Of a stretch of DNA of 39,259 nucleotides, positions 7,599-15,479 are shown piece by piece; position 1 is the first letter of the stretch; the number at the start of each line of letters is the position of its first letter. Under the pieces are notes generated by a model that worked only from the letters and a program-made list of their open reading frames with translations, was not told where the DNA came from and ran no database searches. The position numbers and the translations under genes were made by a program. Source of the DNA: an uncultured Eubacteriales bacterium (GTDB taxonomy: Bacteria > Bacillota > Clostridia > Christensenellales > CAG-138); contig CADCJW010000001.1 in NCBI GenBank assembly GCA_902801845.1, forward strand, positions 388,871 through 428,129, in the 5' to 3' direction.

Positions 7599-7618
7599 AA
7601 ATCCCGTCGCCCCGACCA
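7599..7618 (+). repeat. Attachment-site-like core, second copy
   Basis: Exact 20 bp copy of the tRNA-Pro 3' end including CCA. It also pairs with the inverted copy at 7535-7546 (12 bp perfect), closing a nested palindrome around an internal terminator-like hairpin. Confidence 0.65.
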
Positions 7619-7705
7619 GAATTGAATTCAATAGTGACAATCTGCTTTTGTCCTGCCGAAAAATGAAAATCCTCAAAAAATATACGCGCTATGGCCGTAT
7701 ATAAG

Positions 7706-7734
7706 TTGAGGATATAAGTGATTCGTGCTAAAAT
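7706..7734 (+). promoter_or_regulatory. Promoter of the islet gene
   Basis: TTGAGG (7706-7711), a 17 bp spacer and TAAAAT (7729-7734) preceded by an extended-10 TGC. A small inverted repeat TATACG...CGTATA (7681-7686/7696-7701) lies just upstream. Confidence 0.55.
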
Positions 7735-7770
7735 AATACTATATGATTTCTAATGTTGAGGAGTCATTTT

Positions 7771-9861
7771 ATGAAGGACATGAAATCATTAGCAACAGAA
7801 TATCCTGAAATTGCTGAAGAGTGGCATCCTACTAAAAATGGAACACTAAGTCCAGCTGATGTGACTGCAGGTTCGCATAAGGAAGTTTGGTGGATTTGCA
7901 ATAAAGGTCATAATTGGATCGCCTCAATTCACAATCGCACATCGGCTAAAACCAAATGCCCATATTGCTCAAATCGAAAAGTATTGAGGGGCTTTAACGA
8001 TTTAGCATCAACTAATCCAACAGTTGCAAATGAATGGAATTACGAAAAGAATAAAGGTTTATTGCCTACAATGATTTCTTCTGGTTCCAATAAAAAAGTA
8101 TGGTGGAAATGTTCCTTGGGGCATGAATGGCAAGCGGTGGTCGTTGAGCGAGCTATTCGTGGAACAGAGTGTCCTTACTGTGCAAATCAGAAAGTATCGG
8201 TGGGGTTCAACGATTTAGCTACAACAAATCCAGCTATTGCATCAGAATGGAATTATAGCAAGAATCAGGACCTTCTACCAACAATGGTACCGCCAGGCTC
8301 TCAAAAAAGAGTATGGTGGAAGTGTTCCTTAGGGCATGAATGGCAAGAAACAATAGTAAAACGTACGATTAGAGGATACGGCTGTCCTATCTGCTCGGGA
8401 CATAAAGTGCTTGCCGGTTTTAACGACTTAGCAACAATATGTCCTGATGTTGTGAAAGAATGGCATCCGACCAAAAACGCCGGTATTACGCCGCGTGAAG
8501 TCTCGCCTTTTTCAGGCAGAAAAGTTTGGTGGATATGCAGAAAAGGACACGAATGGCGGGCTACGATAGATAGTAGAACACTCAAAAAGGCCGGGTGTCC
8601 AATTTGCAACCAAGAGAAAAAGACATCCTTTCCGGAGCAAGCAATTCTATACTATTGTAGAATACAAACTTCAGCAGAAAGTAGAAATACTGACTATGGA
8701 AAAGAAATAGACATATATCTTCCAAAGTATAGAACGGGGATTGAGCATAACGGTAGATATTACCACAGAGATAAGCAAGAACTCGATGAGAAAAAGATAG
8801 CTTTTTTTGCTAAAAAAGGCATTCGTATTATTTCGGTTGTTGAGAGCAATAAGAATTCTGTTTCCGATAACACGATCGAGTATCGTTTATCATCAAACAA
8901 GGAATCCCTAAACTGGGCTATCGGTGAACTGCTTAAACTTATTGGTTTTGAGAGGATAGACATTGATGTTGAAAGAGATGCATCAAAAATATACGAACAA
9001 TACATTATTGCCGATAAGGCAAATAGTTTGGCCACAAACAATCCTGTAATTGCGGAAGAATGGAACTATGAGAAAAACGGTTTATTGACTCCTGAACTTG
9101 TGTCCAACTCATCAGGGAAAAAGGTATGGTGGAAATGCAGCAAAGGACATGAATGGCAGGCAACAGTTAGTGACCGTAAAAAAGGATATGACTGTCCATA
9201 TTGTGCAGGCCGAATGGTTCTACAAGGATTTAACGATTTGGGAACCACTCATCCGAACCTTGCATCAGAATGGCACCCAACAAAAAACGGAGAATTGTCG
9301 CCTACTATGGTTAGTCATGGAAGTCATAGGAAGATTTGGTGGAAATGCTCCGAGGGACATGAGTGGCAAATGGAAATTGCAAAGCGTTGTAATGGATACG
9401 GCTGCCCGTATTGTTCAGGTCATGCTGTATTGCAAGGGTTTAATGATCTATCGACTGTTAATCCAGCGCTTGCCAAAGAATGGCACCCAACGAAAAACGG
9501 AGAATTATCTCCCACTATGTTTAGTCGTGGCAGCTCTCGAAAGGTTTGGTGGAAATGCTCCGAGGGACATGAGTGGCAGGCAACAATTGGGAGTCGTTCG
9601 CGGGGTTCTGGCTGCCCATATTGTTCAGGCAACAAAGTGATACCGGGGTTTAATGATTTGGCAACAAAAAACCCTGTTCTTGCTGCTGAATGGAATACTA
9701 CAAGGAATGGAGGATTTTTACCATCTCAGATTACACCAAAATCGGGTAAAAAAGTTTGGTGGATTTGCAAAAATGGACATGAGTGGCAAGCTAAAGTCAG
9801 TAACAGAGCAAACGGCTCTGGTTGTCCTGTTTGCAAAAGGCAAAAGGTAAACGACAAATAA
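7771..9861 (+). CDS. Zinc-ribbon repeat protein with central PD-(D/E)XK nuclease-like domain
   Basis: 696 residues from the ATG at 7771, chosen because GAGGAG lies 7 nt upstream; the in-frame ATG at 7753 has no site. There are eight repeats of about 70 residues (four at 1-285, four at 420-696), each built as LA..P..A.EW....N, then VWW.C..GHEW and CP.C. Cys, His, Cys, Cys are positioned as zinc ligands, resembling the DUF4379 zinc-ribbon family. Between them (about 286-400) lies a nuclease-like core: SFPEQ, then KEIDIYLP, GIEHNGRYYH, EKKIAFF and GIRIISVVE. Glu312, Asp314 and Glu325 sit as in Vsr/DUF559-like PD-(D/E)XK enzymes. DNA or RNA cleavage guided by the ribbons is a reasonable inference, possibly in defence. 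Codon use is AT-rich, unlike all neighbours. Confidence 0.75.
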   Translation: MKDMKSLATEYPEIAEEWHPTKNGTLSPADVTAGSHKEVWWICNKGHNWIASIHNRTSAKTKCPYCSNRKVLRGFNDLASTNPTVANEWNYEKNKGLLPTMISSGSNKKVWWKCSLGHEWQAVVVERAIRGTECPYCANQKVSVGFNDLATTNPAIASEWNYSKNQDLLPTMVPPGSQKRVWWKCSLGHEWQETIVKRTIRGYGCPICSGHKVLAGFNDLATICPDVVKEWHPTKNAGITPREVSPFSGRKVWWICRKGHEWRATIDSRTLKKAGCPICNQEKKTSFPEQAILYYCRIQTSAESRNTDYGKEIDIYLPKYRTGIEHNGRYYHRDKQELDEKKIAFFAKKGIRIISVVESNKNSVSDNTIEYRLSSNKESLNWAIGELLKLIGFERIDIDVERDASKIYEQYIIADKANSLATNNPVIAEEWNYEKNGLLTPELVSNSSGKKVWWKCSKGHEWQATVSDRKKGYDCPYCAGRMVLQGFNDLGTTHPNLASEWHPTKNGELSPTMVSHGSHRKIWWKCSEGHEWQMEIAKRCNGYGCPYCSGHAVLQGFNDLSTVNPALAKEWHPTKNGELSPTMFSRGSSRKVWWKCSEGHEWQATIGSRSRGSGCPYCSGNKVIPGFNDLATKNPVLAAEWNTTRNGGFLPSQITPKSGKKVWWICKNGHEWQAKVSNRANGSGCPVCKRQKVNDK

Positions 9862-9946
9862 CACTAATGCTGCAACCAATGGGTATAGTATTTTAACATT
9901 AACATCCCATATATTTAATTACACTTTTTCCTAATATTGCAAACAA

Positions 9947-10006
9947 GACGGGATTTGAAGCCGCGTTAAGAAAAGGCCGCAGTGTCGGCCTTTTTAGCGG
10001 CAGGGG
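9947..10006 (+). repeat. Right flanking repeat of the tRNA-Pro islet
   Basis: Second copy of the 60 bp repeat, in direct orientation. It keeps the inner terminator-like hairpin (AAAAGGCCG with CGGCCTTTT) and the GCCGC/GCGGC pair, but the outer T-arm-complementary stem is lost. Confidence 0.85.
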
Positions 10007-10164
10007 CTCGAATCTGAAAGATTTGAAGGGCGCGGGAGTGAATGAAGCCCCATGTGGAGACGCAACGCCTAGCTGCGCCAGGCTTATGCGCAGAGCTGCG
10101 CCCCGACCAAGCCCGCAGGCGCGACAAATTCCGTCGCCCTTCCCTTCCGTCTTCTCCTTCTATC

Positions 10165-10193
10165 AAAAAAGGACCACCCTACCGGATGGCCCT
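10165..10193 (-). terminator. Terminator of dgt-dnaG-rpoD operon
   Basis: On the minus strand AGGGCCATCC pairs with GGGTGGTCCT (10 bp, two G-U), loop GGTA, followed by TTTTTT. Confidence 0.8.
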
Positions 10194-10213
10194 TGCTTCT
10201 GTGTAAAAGATCA

Positions 10214-11314
10214 TTATTCCAAAAAGTCCTTCAGCTTCTTGCTGCGGGAGGGATGGCGGAGCTTGCGCAGGGCCTTGGCCTCGATCTGACGGATGCGCTC
10301 CCGGGTCACGTTGAACTCCCGGCCCACCTCCTCGAGGGTGCGGGCCTTTCCGTCGTCCAGGCCGTACCGGAGCCGCAGGACCCGGGCCTCCCGGGGCGTC
10401 AGGCTGGAGAGGACCTCCATGAGCTGCTCCTTCAAGAGGGTGCTGGCCACGGCCTCTGCGGGGGCGGGGGCGTCGTCGTCGGGGATGAAGTCGCCCAGAT
10501 GGGAATCGTCCTCCTCGCCGATGGGGGTCTCCAGGGACACGGGCTCCTGGGCGATCTTCAGGATCTCCCGGACCTTCTCCTCGGAGATGCCCATCTCCTT
10601 GGCGATCTCGTCGGGGCGAGGATCCCGGCCGTACTCCTGGACCAGCTGCCGGTTGACCCGGATGAGCTTGTTGATGGTCTCCACCATGTGGACGGGGATG
10701 CGGATGGTCCGGGCCTGGTCCGCGATGGCGCGGGTGATGGCCTGGCGGATCCACCAGGTGGCGTAGGTGGAGAACTTATAGCCCTTGCGGTAGTCGAACT
10801 TTTCCACGGCCTTGATGAGGCCCAGATTCCCTTCCTGAATGAGGTCCAGGAAGAGCATGCCGCGGCCCACGTAGCGCTTGGCGATGGAGACCACGAGACG
10901 CAGGTTCGCCTCCGCCAGCTGGTGCTTGGCCTCCTCGTCGCCGTTCGCCATGCGGGTAGCGATCTCCACCTCCTCCTGGGGCGTGAGCAGGGGGACCTTG
11001 CCGATCTCCTTCAGGTACATGCGCACGGGGTCGTCGATGTTGATGCCCTCGGTGACGGAGAGGATGGTCTCCACCTCGGCGATCTCCTCGTTGATGTCCT
11101 CGGGGACCTCCACCTCCTCCACCACGTCGATGTTCTGCTCCTCGATGGTCTCGTAGAGCTTCTCCACGGCCTCCTGGTCCAGCTCCAGCTCCTGGAGCGC
11201 GTCCATGATCTCCTTGTAGCTGAGGACGCCCTTTTGCTTGCCCGTTTCCAACAATTCGTTGATGCGCGCCTTGGGATCCTTGGTGGGGGTGGTCTTCTTG
11301 TTGGTTTCGCTCAT
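10214..11314 (-). CDS. rpoD: Primary RNA polymerase sigma factor (sigma-70/SigA)
   Basis: 366 residues. A short region 1.1-like N-terminus is followed by region 1.2 ([17 protein letters not shown]), region 2 with the conserved [31 protein letters not shown] and [18 protein letters not shown], then region 3, and region 4 with the helix-turn-helix [20 protein letters not shown]. It directs RNA polymerase to housekeeping -35/-10 promoters, many of which are visible in this window. AAGGAGA precedes the ATG, and the gap to dnaG is 10 bp. It is third in the classical dgt-dnaG-rpoD macromolecular-synthesis operon and ends at a terminator. Confidence 0.97.
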   Translation of the reverse strand: MSETNKKTTPTKDPKARINELLETGKQKGVLSYKEIMDALQELELDQEAVEKLYETIEEQNIDVVEEVEVPEDINEEIAEVETILSVTEGINIDDPVRMYLKEIGKVPLLTPQEEVEIATRMANGDEEAKHQLAEANLRLVVSIAKRYVGRGMLFLDLIQEGNLGLIKAVEKFDYRKGYKFSTYATWWIRQAITRAIADQARTIRIPVHMVETINKLIRVNRQLVQEYGRDPRPDEIAKEMGISEEKVREILKIAQEPVSLETPIGEEDDSHLGDFIPDDDAPAPAEAVASTLLKEQLMEVLSSLTPREARVLRLRYGLDDGKARTLEEVGREFNVTRERIRQIEAKALRKLRHPSRSKKLKDFLE

Positions 11315-11324
11315 GTTCGTCTCC

Positions 11325-13067
11325 TTACTTTTTTGCCCGTATCAGATTTGTGATCTGTTGGAGAAGCGCGGCGCGCTCCCCCTCAGAGAGGTCGGTCCGT
11401 TTCAGTTCCCGCTGCAGGTCGGAGAGCCTGTCCTCCTGGTCCAGCTGCTGCAGCCGTTTTAAGCAATCCAGCGCCGTTTTTTCCGGCTCCACCATGTTCT
11501 GCTCATCTCGTATGAGGGCGGTGAGCTTTTCCGCTTCCTGGCGCTCCTGGGCCCCCACATAGGCCGCGAAGGAGAAGCCGGGCTCGTCGAGGGCGGCGAA
11601 CAGGGCCTTGTATGGCTCGGTGAGCATCTCCCCCGCCCCCGCCGCCTTCAGGGCGGCCAAGGCCTTTTTATCCTTCACCGCGCAGGTGAGCATGGTCCGA
11701 AGGAGCAGCTCCTTCTGGTCCTCGTCCTGGGCGCTGCGGCGGCGATAGGTGCCTCGGGAGAAGCGCAGGGGCTTTTCGGTGTACCCCTCGCCCCGCTTCC
11801 CCTGCTCCCGCAGGGATTCTATCTCGTAGCCCGTCTTCTGGGCGATGAGCTTATAGTATCGCTCCTGCTCCACGGGTTGGAGCGTGCCCACGAAGGCGCA
11901 GGCCTTCACGGCGAATTGCTCCCGACCGTTCTCGTTGCCAAGATCGTACTGCCGGGCCATGGCCTCGATCTTGAAGGCGTGGAGGGAGTAGGCGTTGGCC
12001 TTCAGGGCGTCGAAGCCCGCCTTGCCGTAGATCTGGACGTACTCGTCCGGGTCGAGATCGTCCGGGAACACGATGACCCGAACGGACAGCCCCTCGTGGG
12101 AGAGTATCTCCAACCCCCGGATGGTGGCATTCTGGCCGGCGGCGTCCCCGTCGTAGGCGATATAGACCGTGTCCACGTATCGCTTGAGGAGCCGGGCCTG
12201 CTGCTCCGTGAGGGCGGTGCCGAGACTGGCCACGGCGTTGGTGACCCCGGCCTTGTAGAGGCCGATCACGTCCATGTACCCCTCCACCATGATGAGGTCG
12301 GCGAGCTTCATGCCCTTTTGCAGATACAGGCCGTACAGGTTGTTCCGCTTGTTATAGATGGGCGTGTCGCCGGTGTTGATGTATTTGGGCTTGCTGTCGT
12401 CCAGCACCCGGCCGCCGAAGCCCAGCACCTGGCCCCCCACCCCCAGGATGGGATAGATGAGACGATTCCGGTAGGCGTCGTACACCCGGCCGGAGTTGGG
12501 ATTCTTCACCAGCAGCCCCGCGTCCAGCAGCTCCTTTTCGGAGAAACCCTGGGCCATGAGATGCTTCATCAGGTTGTCCCAACCCTCGGGCGCATAGCCG
12601 ATGCCGAAGCGGAGGATGATATCCTTGACCAGGCCCCGCCGCTGGGCGTAGTCTCGGCCCGGCTGGCCGTTCGGCCCCAAAAACTGCTCGCAGTAGAACC
12701 GGGCCGCCGCCTTGTTGGCCGCGTAAAGCCGCTCCCGATAGGCCCTGAGCCGCAAGAGCTCCCGATCGTTCTTCTCCTCGGGCAGCTCCATGTGGGCCCG
12801 CTCAGCGAGGAGCTTCACCGCCTCGATGAAAGTCAGATGCTCCATGTCCATGATGAACTGGATCACGGTGCCGCCGGCGTGGCAGCCGAAGCAATAGAAC
12901 AGCTGTTTATCCGGGGACACGGAAAAGGAAGGCGTCTTCTCCCCGTGGAGCGGACAACAGGCCCAGAGCTTGCGGCCCTTGGGCTTGAGCGCCACATAGG
13001 AGGAGACCACCTCCGTTATCTCGTTCTTGGACAGAAGCTCGTCCATCCATTCCTGGGGAAACGCCAA
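11325..13067 (-). CDS. dnaG: DNA primase
   Basis: 580 residues; synthesises RNA primers at the replication fork. The CHC2 zinc site is at Cys38, His41, Cys59 and Cys62. The catalytic core follows, with a TOPRIM domain ([16 protein letters not shown], with the acidic [12 protein letters not shown] motif) and a C-terminal helicase-interacting region from about 440. The start is a TTG at 13067 with CGGAGG spaced 6 nt upstream; no better ATG precedes it. Downstream of dgt by 29 bp and upstream of rpoD by 10 bp, so co-transcribed. Confidence 0.96.
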   Translation of the reverse strand: MAFPQEWMDELLSKNEITEVVSSYVALKPKGRKLWACCPLHGEKTPSFSVSPDKQLFYCFGCHAGGTVIQFIMDMEHLTFIEAVKLLAERAHMELPEEKNDRELLRLRAYRERLYAANKAAARFYCEQFLGPNGQPGRDYAQRRGLVKDIILRFGIGYAPEGWDNLMKHLMAQGFSEKELLDAGLLVKNPNSGRVYDAYRNRLIYPILGVGGQVLGFGGRVLDDSKPKYINTGDTPIYNKRNNLYGLYLQKGMKLADLIMVEGYMDVIGLYKAGVTNAVASLGTALTEQQARLLKRYVDTVYIAYDGDAAGQNATIRGLEILSHEGLSVRVIVFPDDLDPDEYVQIYGKAGFDALKANAYSLHAFKIEAMARQYDLGNENGREQFAVKACAFVGTLQPVEQERYYKLIAQKTGYEIESLREQGKRGEGYTEKPLRFSRGTYRRRSAQDEDQKELLLRTMLTCAVKDKKALAALKAAGAGEMLTEPYKALFAALDEPGFSFAAYVGAQERQEAEKLTALIRDEQNMVEPEKTALDCLKRLQQLDQEDRLSDLQRELKRTDLSEGERAALLQQITNLIRAKK

Positions 13068-13096
13068 TCCTTGCCTCCGAAATCTATGGGCGAGCC

Positions 13097-14104
13097 TTAG
13101 TTCCAGGCCGCCGGTACGAACAGCCGCTGATACTCGTGGATGGCATAGGTATCCGTCATGCAGGCGATATAATCCGCCGTGATGCGCTGGGCCCCGTCCT
13201 CCTCAAGATGGAGCAAAAACTCCTTGGGCAGCAGCTCGAGATGCTCGAGATAGTATGCGTAGAGGGCTTCCACCACGCCCCGTGCCTTCTCGTCCTCCCG
13301 CTTGGCGATGGGATTGAAGTACACGTTCTCGTACATGAAGTTCCGCAGCAGGTCGAACTCCTTGGCCGCCTCCTCCGTGAAGGTGACGGTGGGCGTGTCC
13401 AAGCTGGCCCGAAGCACGTCCAGGATCATGCTGTTGATCCGCTCGCTGTGGGTGTTGCCGAACCGCTTGCGGCAGCTTTCCGGCACGTCCTCCGCCTTCA
13501 GGACCCCGGCCCGGACGGCGTCGTCGATGTCGTGGTTCACGTAAGCGATCCGATCGGACAGGGACACCACCTTCCCCTCCATGGTGGCGGGATGGCACTT
13601 CTTGGGGTGGTTCACGATGCCGTCCCGGACCTCGAAGGTGAGGTTCAGGCCCTGGCCGTCGTTCTCCAGCTTGTCCACCACCCGCAGGCCCTCCGCATTG
13701 TGGCTGAATCCGCCGGGGACCAGGCGATCGAGAACGCCTTCGCCGGTGTGACCGAAGGGGGTATGGCCAAGATCGTGGCCAAGGGCGATGGCTTCGGTAA
13801 GATCTTCGTTGAGCCGCATGGCCCGGGCGATGGTCCGGGCGATCTGAGACACCTCCAGGGTGTGGGTGAGGCGGGTCCGGTAATGGTCGCCGAGAGGAGC
13901 CAAAAAAACCTGGGTCTTGTGCTTGAGACGGCGGAAAGCCTTGCAGTGCAAAATCCGGTCCCGATCCCGCATGAAGCAGGTCCGGATCTCGCAGGGTGTG
14001 ATCTCCCTGGCGCGGCCCTTAGAGTTTTTCGACAGGGTTGCGTAGGGAGAGAGGGTCTGCTCCTCCCAGGCTTCCCAGCGGGCCCGAATCGTATCCTCTG
14101 CCAT
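13097..14104 (-). CDS. dgt: dGTPase-like HD-domain triphosphohydrolase
   Basis: 335 residues. The HD metal site is evident: RLTHTLEVSQIARTIAR then ALGHDLGHTPFGHTGE, with the downstream Asp in SDRIAYVNHDIDDA. The family hydrolyses dNTPs to nucleosides and triphosphate; members of this shorter branch are often called dgt-like because specificity varies. GGGAGG lies 5 nt before the ATG. It is first in the dgt-dnaG-rpoD operon. I found no convincing -35 box in the 145 bp upstream, only a TATAAG -10 candidate. Confidence 0.9.
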   Translation of the reverse strand: MAEDTIRARWEAWEEQTLSPYATLSKNSKGRAREITPCEIRTCFMRDRDRILHCKAFRRLKHKTQVFLAPLGDHYRTRLTHTLEVSQIARTIARAMRLNEDLTEAIALGHDLGHTPFGHTGEGVLDRLVPGGFSHNAEGLRVVDKLENDGQGLNLTFEVRDGIVNHPKKCHPATMEGKVVSLSDRIAYVNHDIDDAVRAGVLKAEDVPESCRKRFGNTHSERINSMILDVLRASLDTPTVTFTEEAAKEFDLLRNFMYENVYFNPIAKREDEKARGVVEALYAYYLEHLELLPKEFLLHLEEDGAQRITADYIACMTDTYAIHEYQRLFVPAAWN

Positions 14105-14203
14105 GCTTGCCTCCCGAAAAGTTCACTGTTGATTCTTATACGCCGATTTTGCCCATTTTCCTTTTTGATTTTCGGATTTTTGCCAAAATGCCGCAATTCC
14201 CGC

Positions 14204-14233
14204 AAAAAATAGCCGGAGCGAAGCGCTCCGGCT
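14204..14233 (-). terminator. Terminator after the glycosidase-like lipoprotein gene
   Basis: AGCCGGAGCG and CGCTCCGGCT form a 10 bp perfect stem with a 3 nt loop, followed on the minus strand by ATTTTTTGC. Confidence 0.8.
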
Positions 14234-14249
14234 GGGGGAAAATGAGGGG

Positions 14250-15353
14250 TCATACCTTCGGGATATAGTAGATGTCGTGGTTCCGACGGGTCTGGCCCAT
14301 GCCCTTGTCGCTGACCAGCTTGCCGTTGAAATACATGTCCGCCGTGCCGCCCCCATCCAGGTTATAGGCCCGTACACAGCCCAGGGAGGCCATGAGCTTT
14401 GCCAGGCTCTCCATATCGAGGCAGGTCCTGTCCTTGCGGACCTTATAGGCCGGCACGAATACGAAGCAGTAGTGCCCCGGCTCAAAGTAGCCCACGGCGT
14501 TGCGGATATTGGCCGGGCTCACGCTTTTGGGATCGTTGAAGCTGGTCTTGGGCTGGCCGTCTTTATCCAGCAGCTCCGGCCCGAAGCCCAATATCTGCCA
14601 CACGTTGGGATCGCTGGTGAGCTCCGCCACGGGCGTATCCTGCGCGGTGAAGGTCTCCATGTGCCCGTCCAAATAGATCACGCCCACATCGTACTTTGGA
14701 TCATGCTCGGCCCGGAGCACCTCCCCGTTCCGGGTGACCAAGCCCTGCTTGCGGGTGAGGGTGAAATCCCCGGACACGGCAAAGATGGCGTCGTTCGCCT
14801 TGGCTATGTTCTTCAGCCAGTCCTGGCCGGAATCCCACTTCTTCTCCCAGGATTTGGCGGGAGCGCTCCGAAGGTCCTCCATGTTTTGAAGATACACGTC
14901 CGCCATGAAATAGTTGAAGGTATGATCGGCGATGGTCTTGGAATCGTCCACCACCCGGGTGATGAAGATGGCCACCCGCTCGGACTGGTAGCTGGTATCC
15001 GTGAGCACCGGGGAGCCGGTAACGAACTTATCCACGAACTTCCCATCCAACACCCCCAGCATGGGCACCGGCGTGTCGGTGGGTTCCGGCGTCGGTTCGG
15101 GCGTCGGTATCTCCGTGGGCTCCGCCGTGGGGGCGGGCGTCATAGGGACGGCGGTCGGCTGGGCGTCGGCAGAAAAGGAGATGGAGATCTGCTGCTCCTC
15201 CCGATGGGTGGGCGCCGGGGTCTCGGCCTGAACGATCTCGATGGGCACCGCCGTTTCGGCAGGAGGCTGGGCGCTGGCGGCGTCCCCCTTGGAGCAGGCG
15301 GTCAGCAGCAACGTGCACAATAGACAAAGGATCAGCGTGCGTATCTTCAACAA
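14250..15353 (-). CDS. Lipoprotein with phosphodiester glycosidase (NAGPA/DUF2233-like) domain
   Basis: 367 residues. A lipoprotein signal with lipobox LLTAC (Cys20) is followed by a Thr/Pro/Glu-rich tether to about residue 95. The globular domain has FAVSGDFTLTRK, GELLRAEH-like strands and the diagnostic AYNLDGGGTADMYFNGKLVS near the C-terminus, typical of phosphodiester glycosidase proteins that act on exopolysaccharide or wall-linked sugar phosphates. The start is TTG at 15353 (or the adjacent TTG at 15350) behind AAAGGCGG. It is monocistronic with its own terminator. The substrate is not deducible. Confidence 0.78.
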   Translation of the reverse strand: MLKIRTLILCLLCTLLLTACSKGDAASAQPPAETAVPIEIVQAETPAPTHREEQQISISFSADAQPTAVPMTPAPTAEPTEIPTPEPTPEPTDTPVPMLGVLDGKFVDKFVTGSPVLTDTSYQSERVAIFITRVVDDSKTIADHTFNYFMADVYLQNMEDLRSAPAKSWEKKWDSGQDWLKNIAKANDAIFAVSGDFTLTRKQGLVTRNGEVLRAEHDPKYDVGVIYLDGHMETFTAQDTPVAELTSDPNVWQILGFGPELLDKDGQPKTSFNDPKSVSPANIRNAVGYFEPGHYCFVFVPAYKVRKDRTCLDMESLAKLMASLGCVRAYNLDGGGTADMYFNGKLVSDKGMGQTRRNHDIYYIPKV

Positions 15354-15441
15354 AGGATCCCGCCTTTCGTCAAATTCATGTGCCTATTGTACAGGATTTG
15401 TGCAACAAAAAAGCGGACAAGATATCAACAAATCGTAAACA

Positions 15442-15474
15442 AAGGAAAAGCCCCGCCAGCATTTGGCAGGGCCT
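15442..15474 (-). terminator. Terminator of the ECF sigma/partner operon
   Basis: An 11 bp stem with G-U pairs (15464-15474 with 15448-15458) and loop AATGC on the minus strand, followed by CTTTTCC. Confidence 0.65.
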
Positions 15475-15479
15475 TTCGT

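Larger units (their letters stand above)
7537..10006. mobile_element. AT-rich islet at tRNA-Pro, single cargo gene
   Basis: About 2.4 kb bounded by direct 60 bp repeats immediately downstream of tRNA-Pro. The interior is visibly AT-rich against a GC-rich chromosome and holds one large ORF with its own promoter. No integrase, transposase or replication gene is present, so it is either mobilised in trans or a remnant. Mobility is inferred from the repeats and composition only. Confidence 0.65.
9862..10213. other. Non-coding junction with tRNA-Pro 3'-end remnants
   Basis: No ORF is supported here. It contains the AT-rich tail of the islet (to about 9946), the right flanking repeat (9947-10006), then GC-rich sequence with short tRNA-Pro-like scraps. 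These are GATTTGAAG (10020-10028, as in the inverted T-arm), CGCCCCGACCAAG (10099-10111, identical to the tRNA 3' end plus two bases) and AAATTCCGTCGCCC (10126-10139, one mismatch to the T-arm/acceptor). The rpoD terminator follows at 10165-10193. Confidence 0.6.

Noticed and set aside
9098..9640. Second-frame ORFs inside the zinc-ribbon gene
   Set aside because: Their apparent repeats are the repeats of the real gene read out of frame; no independent ribosome site.
7537..10006. CRISPR array or transposon
   Set aside because: The repeated units are in-frame protein repeats, not direct repeats with unique spacers, and there is no transposase gene or terminal inverted repeat pair; the flanks are direct repeats linked to tRNA-Pro.
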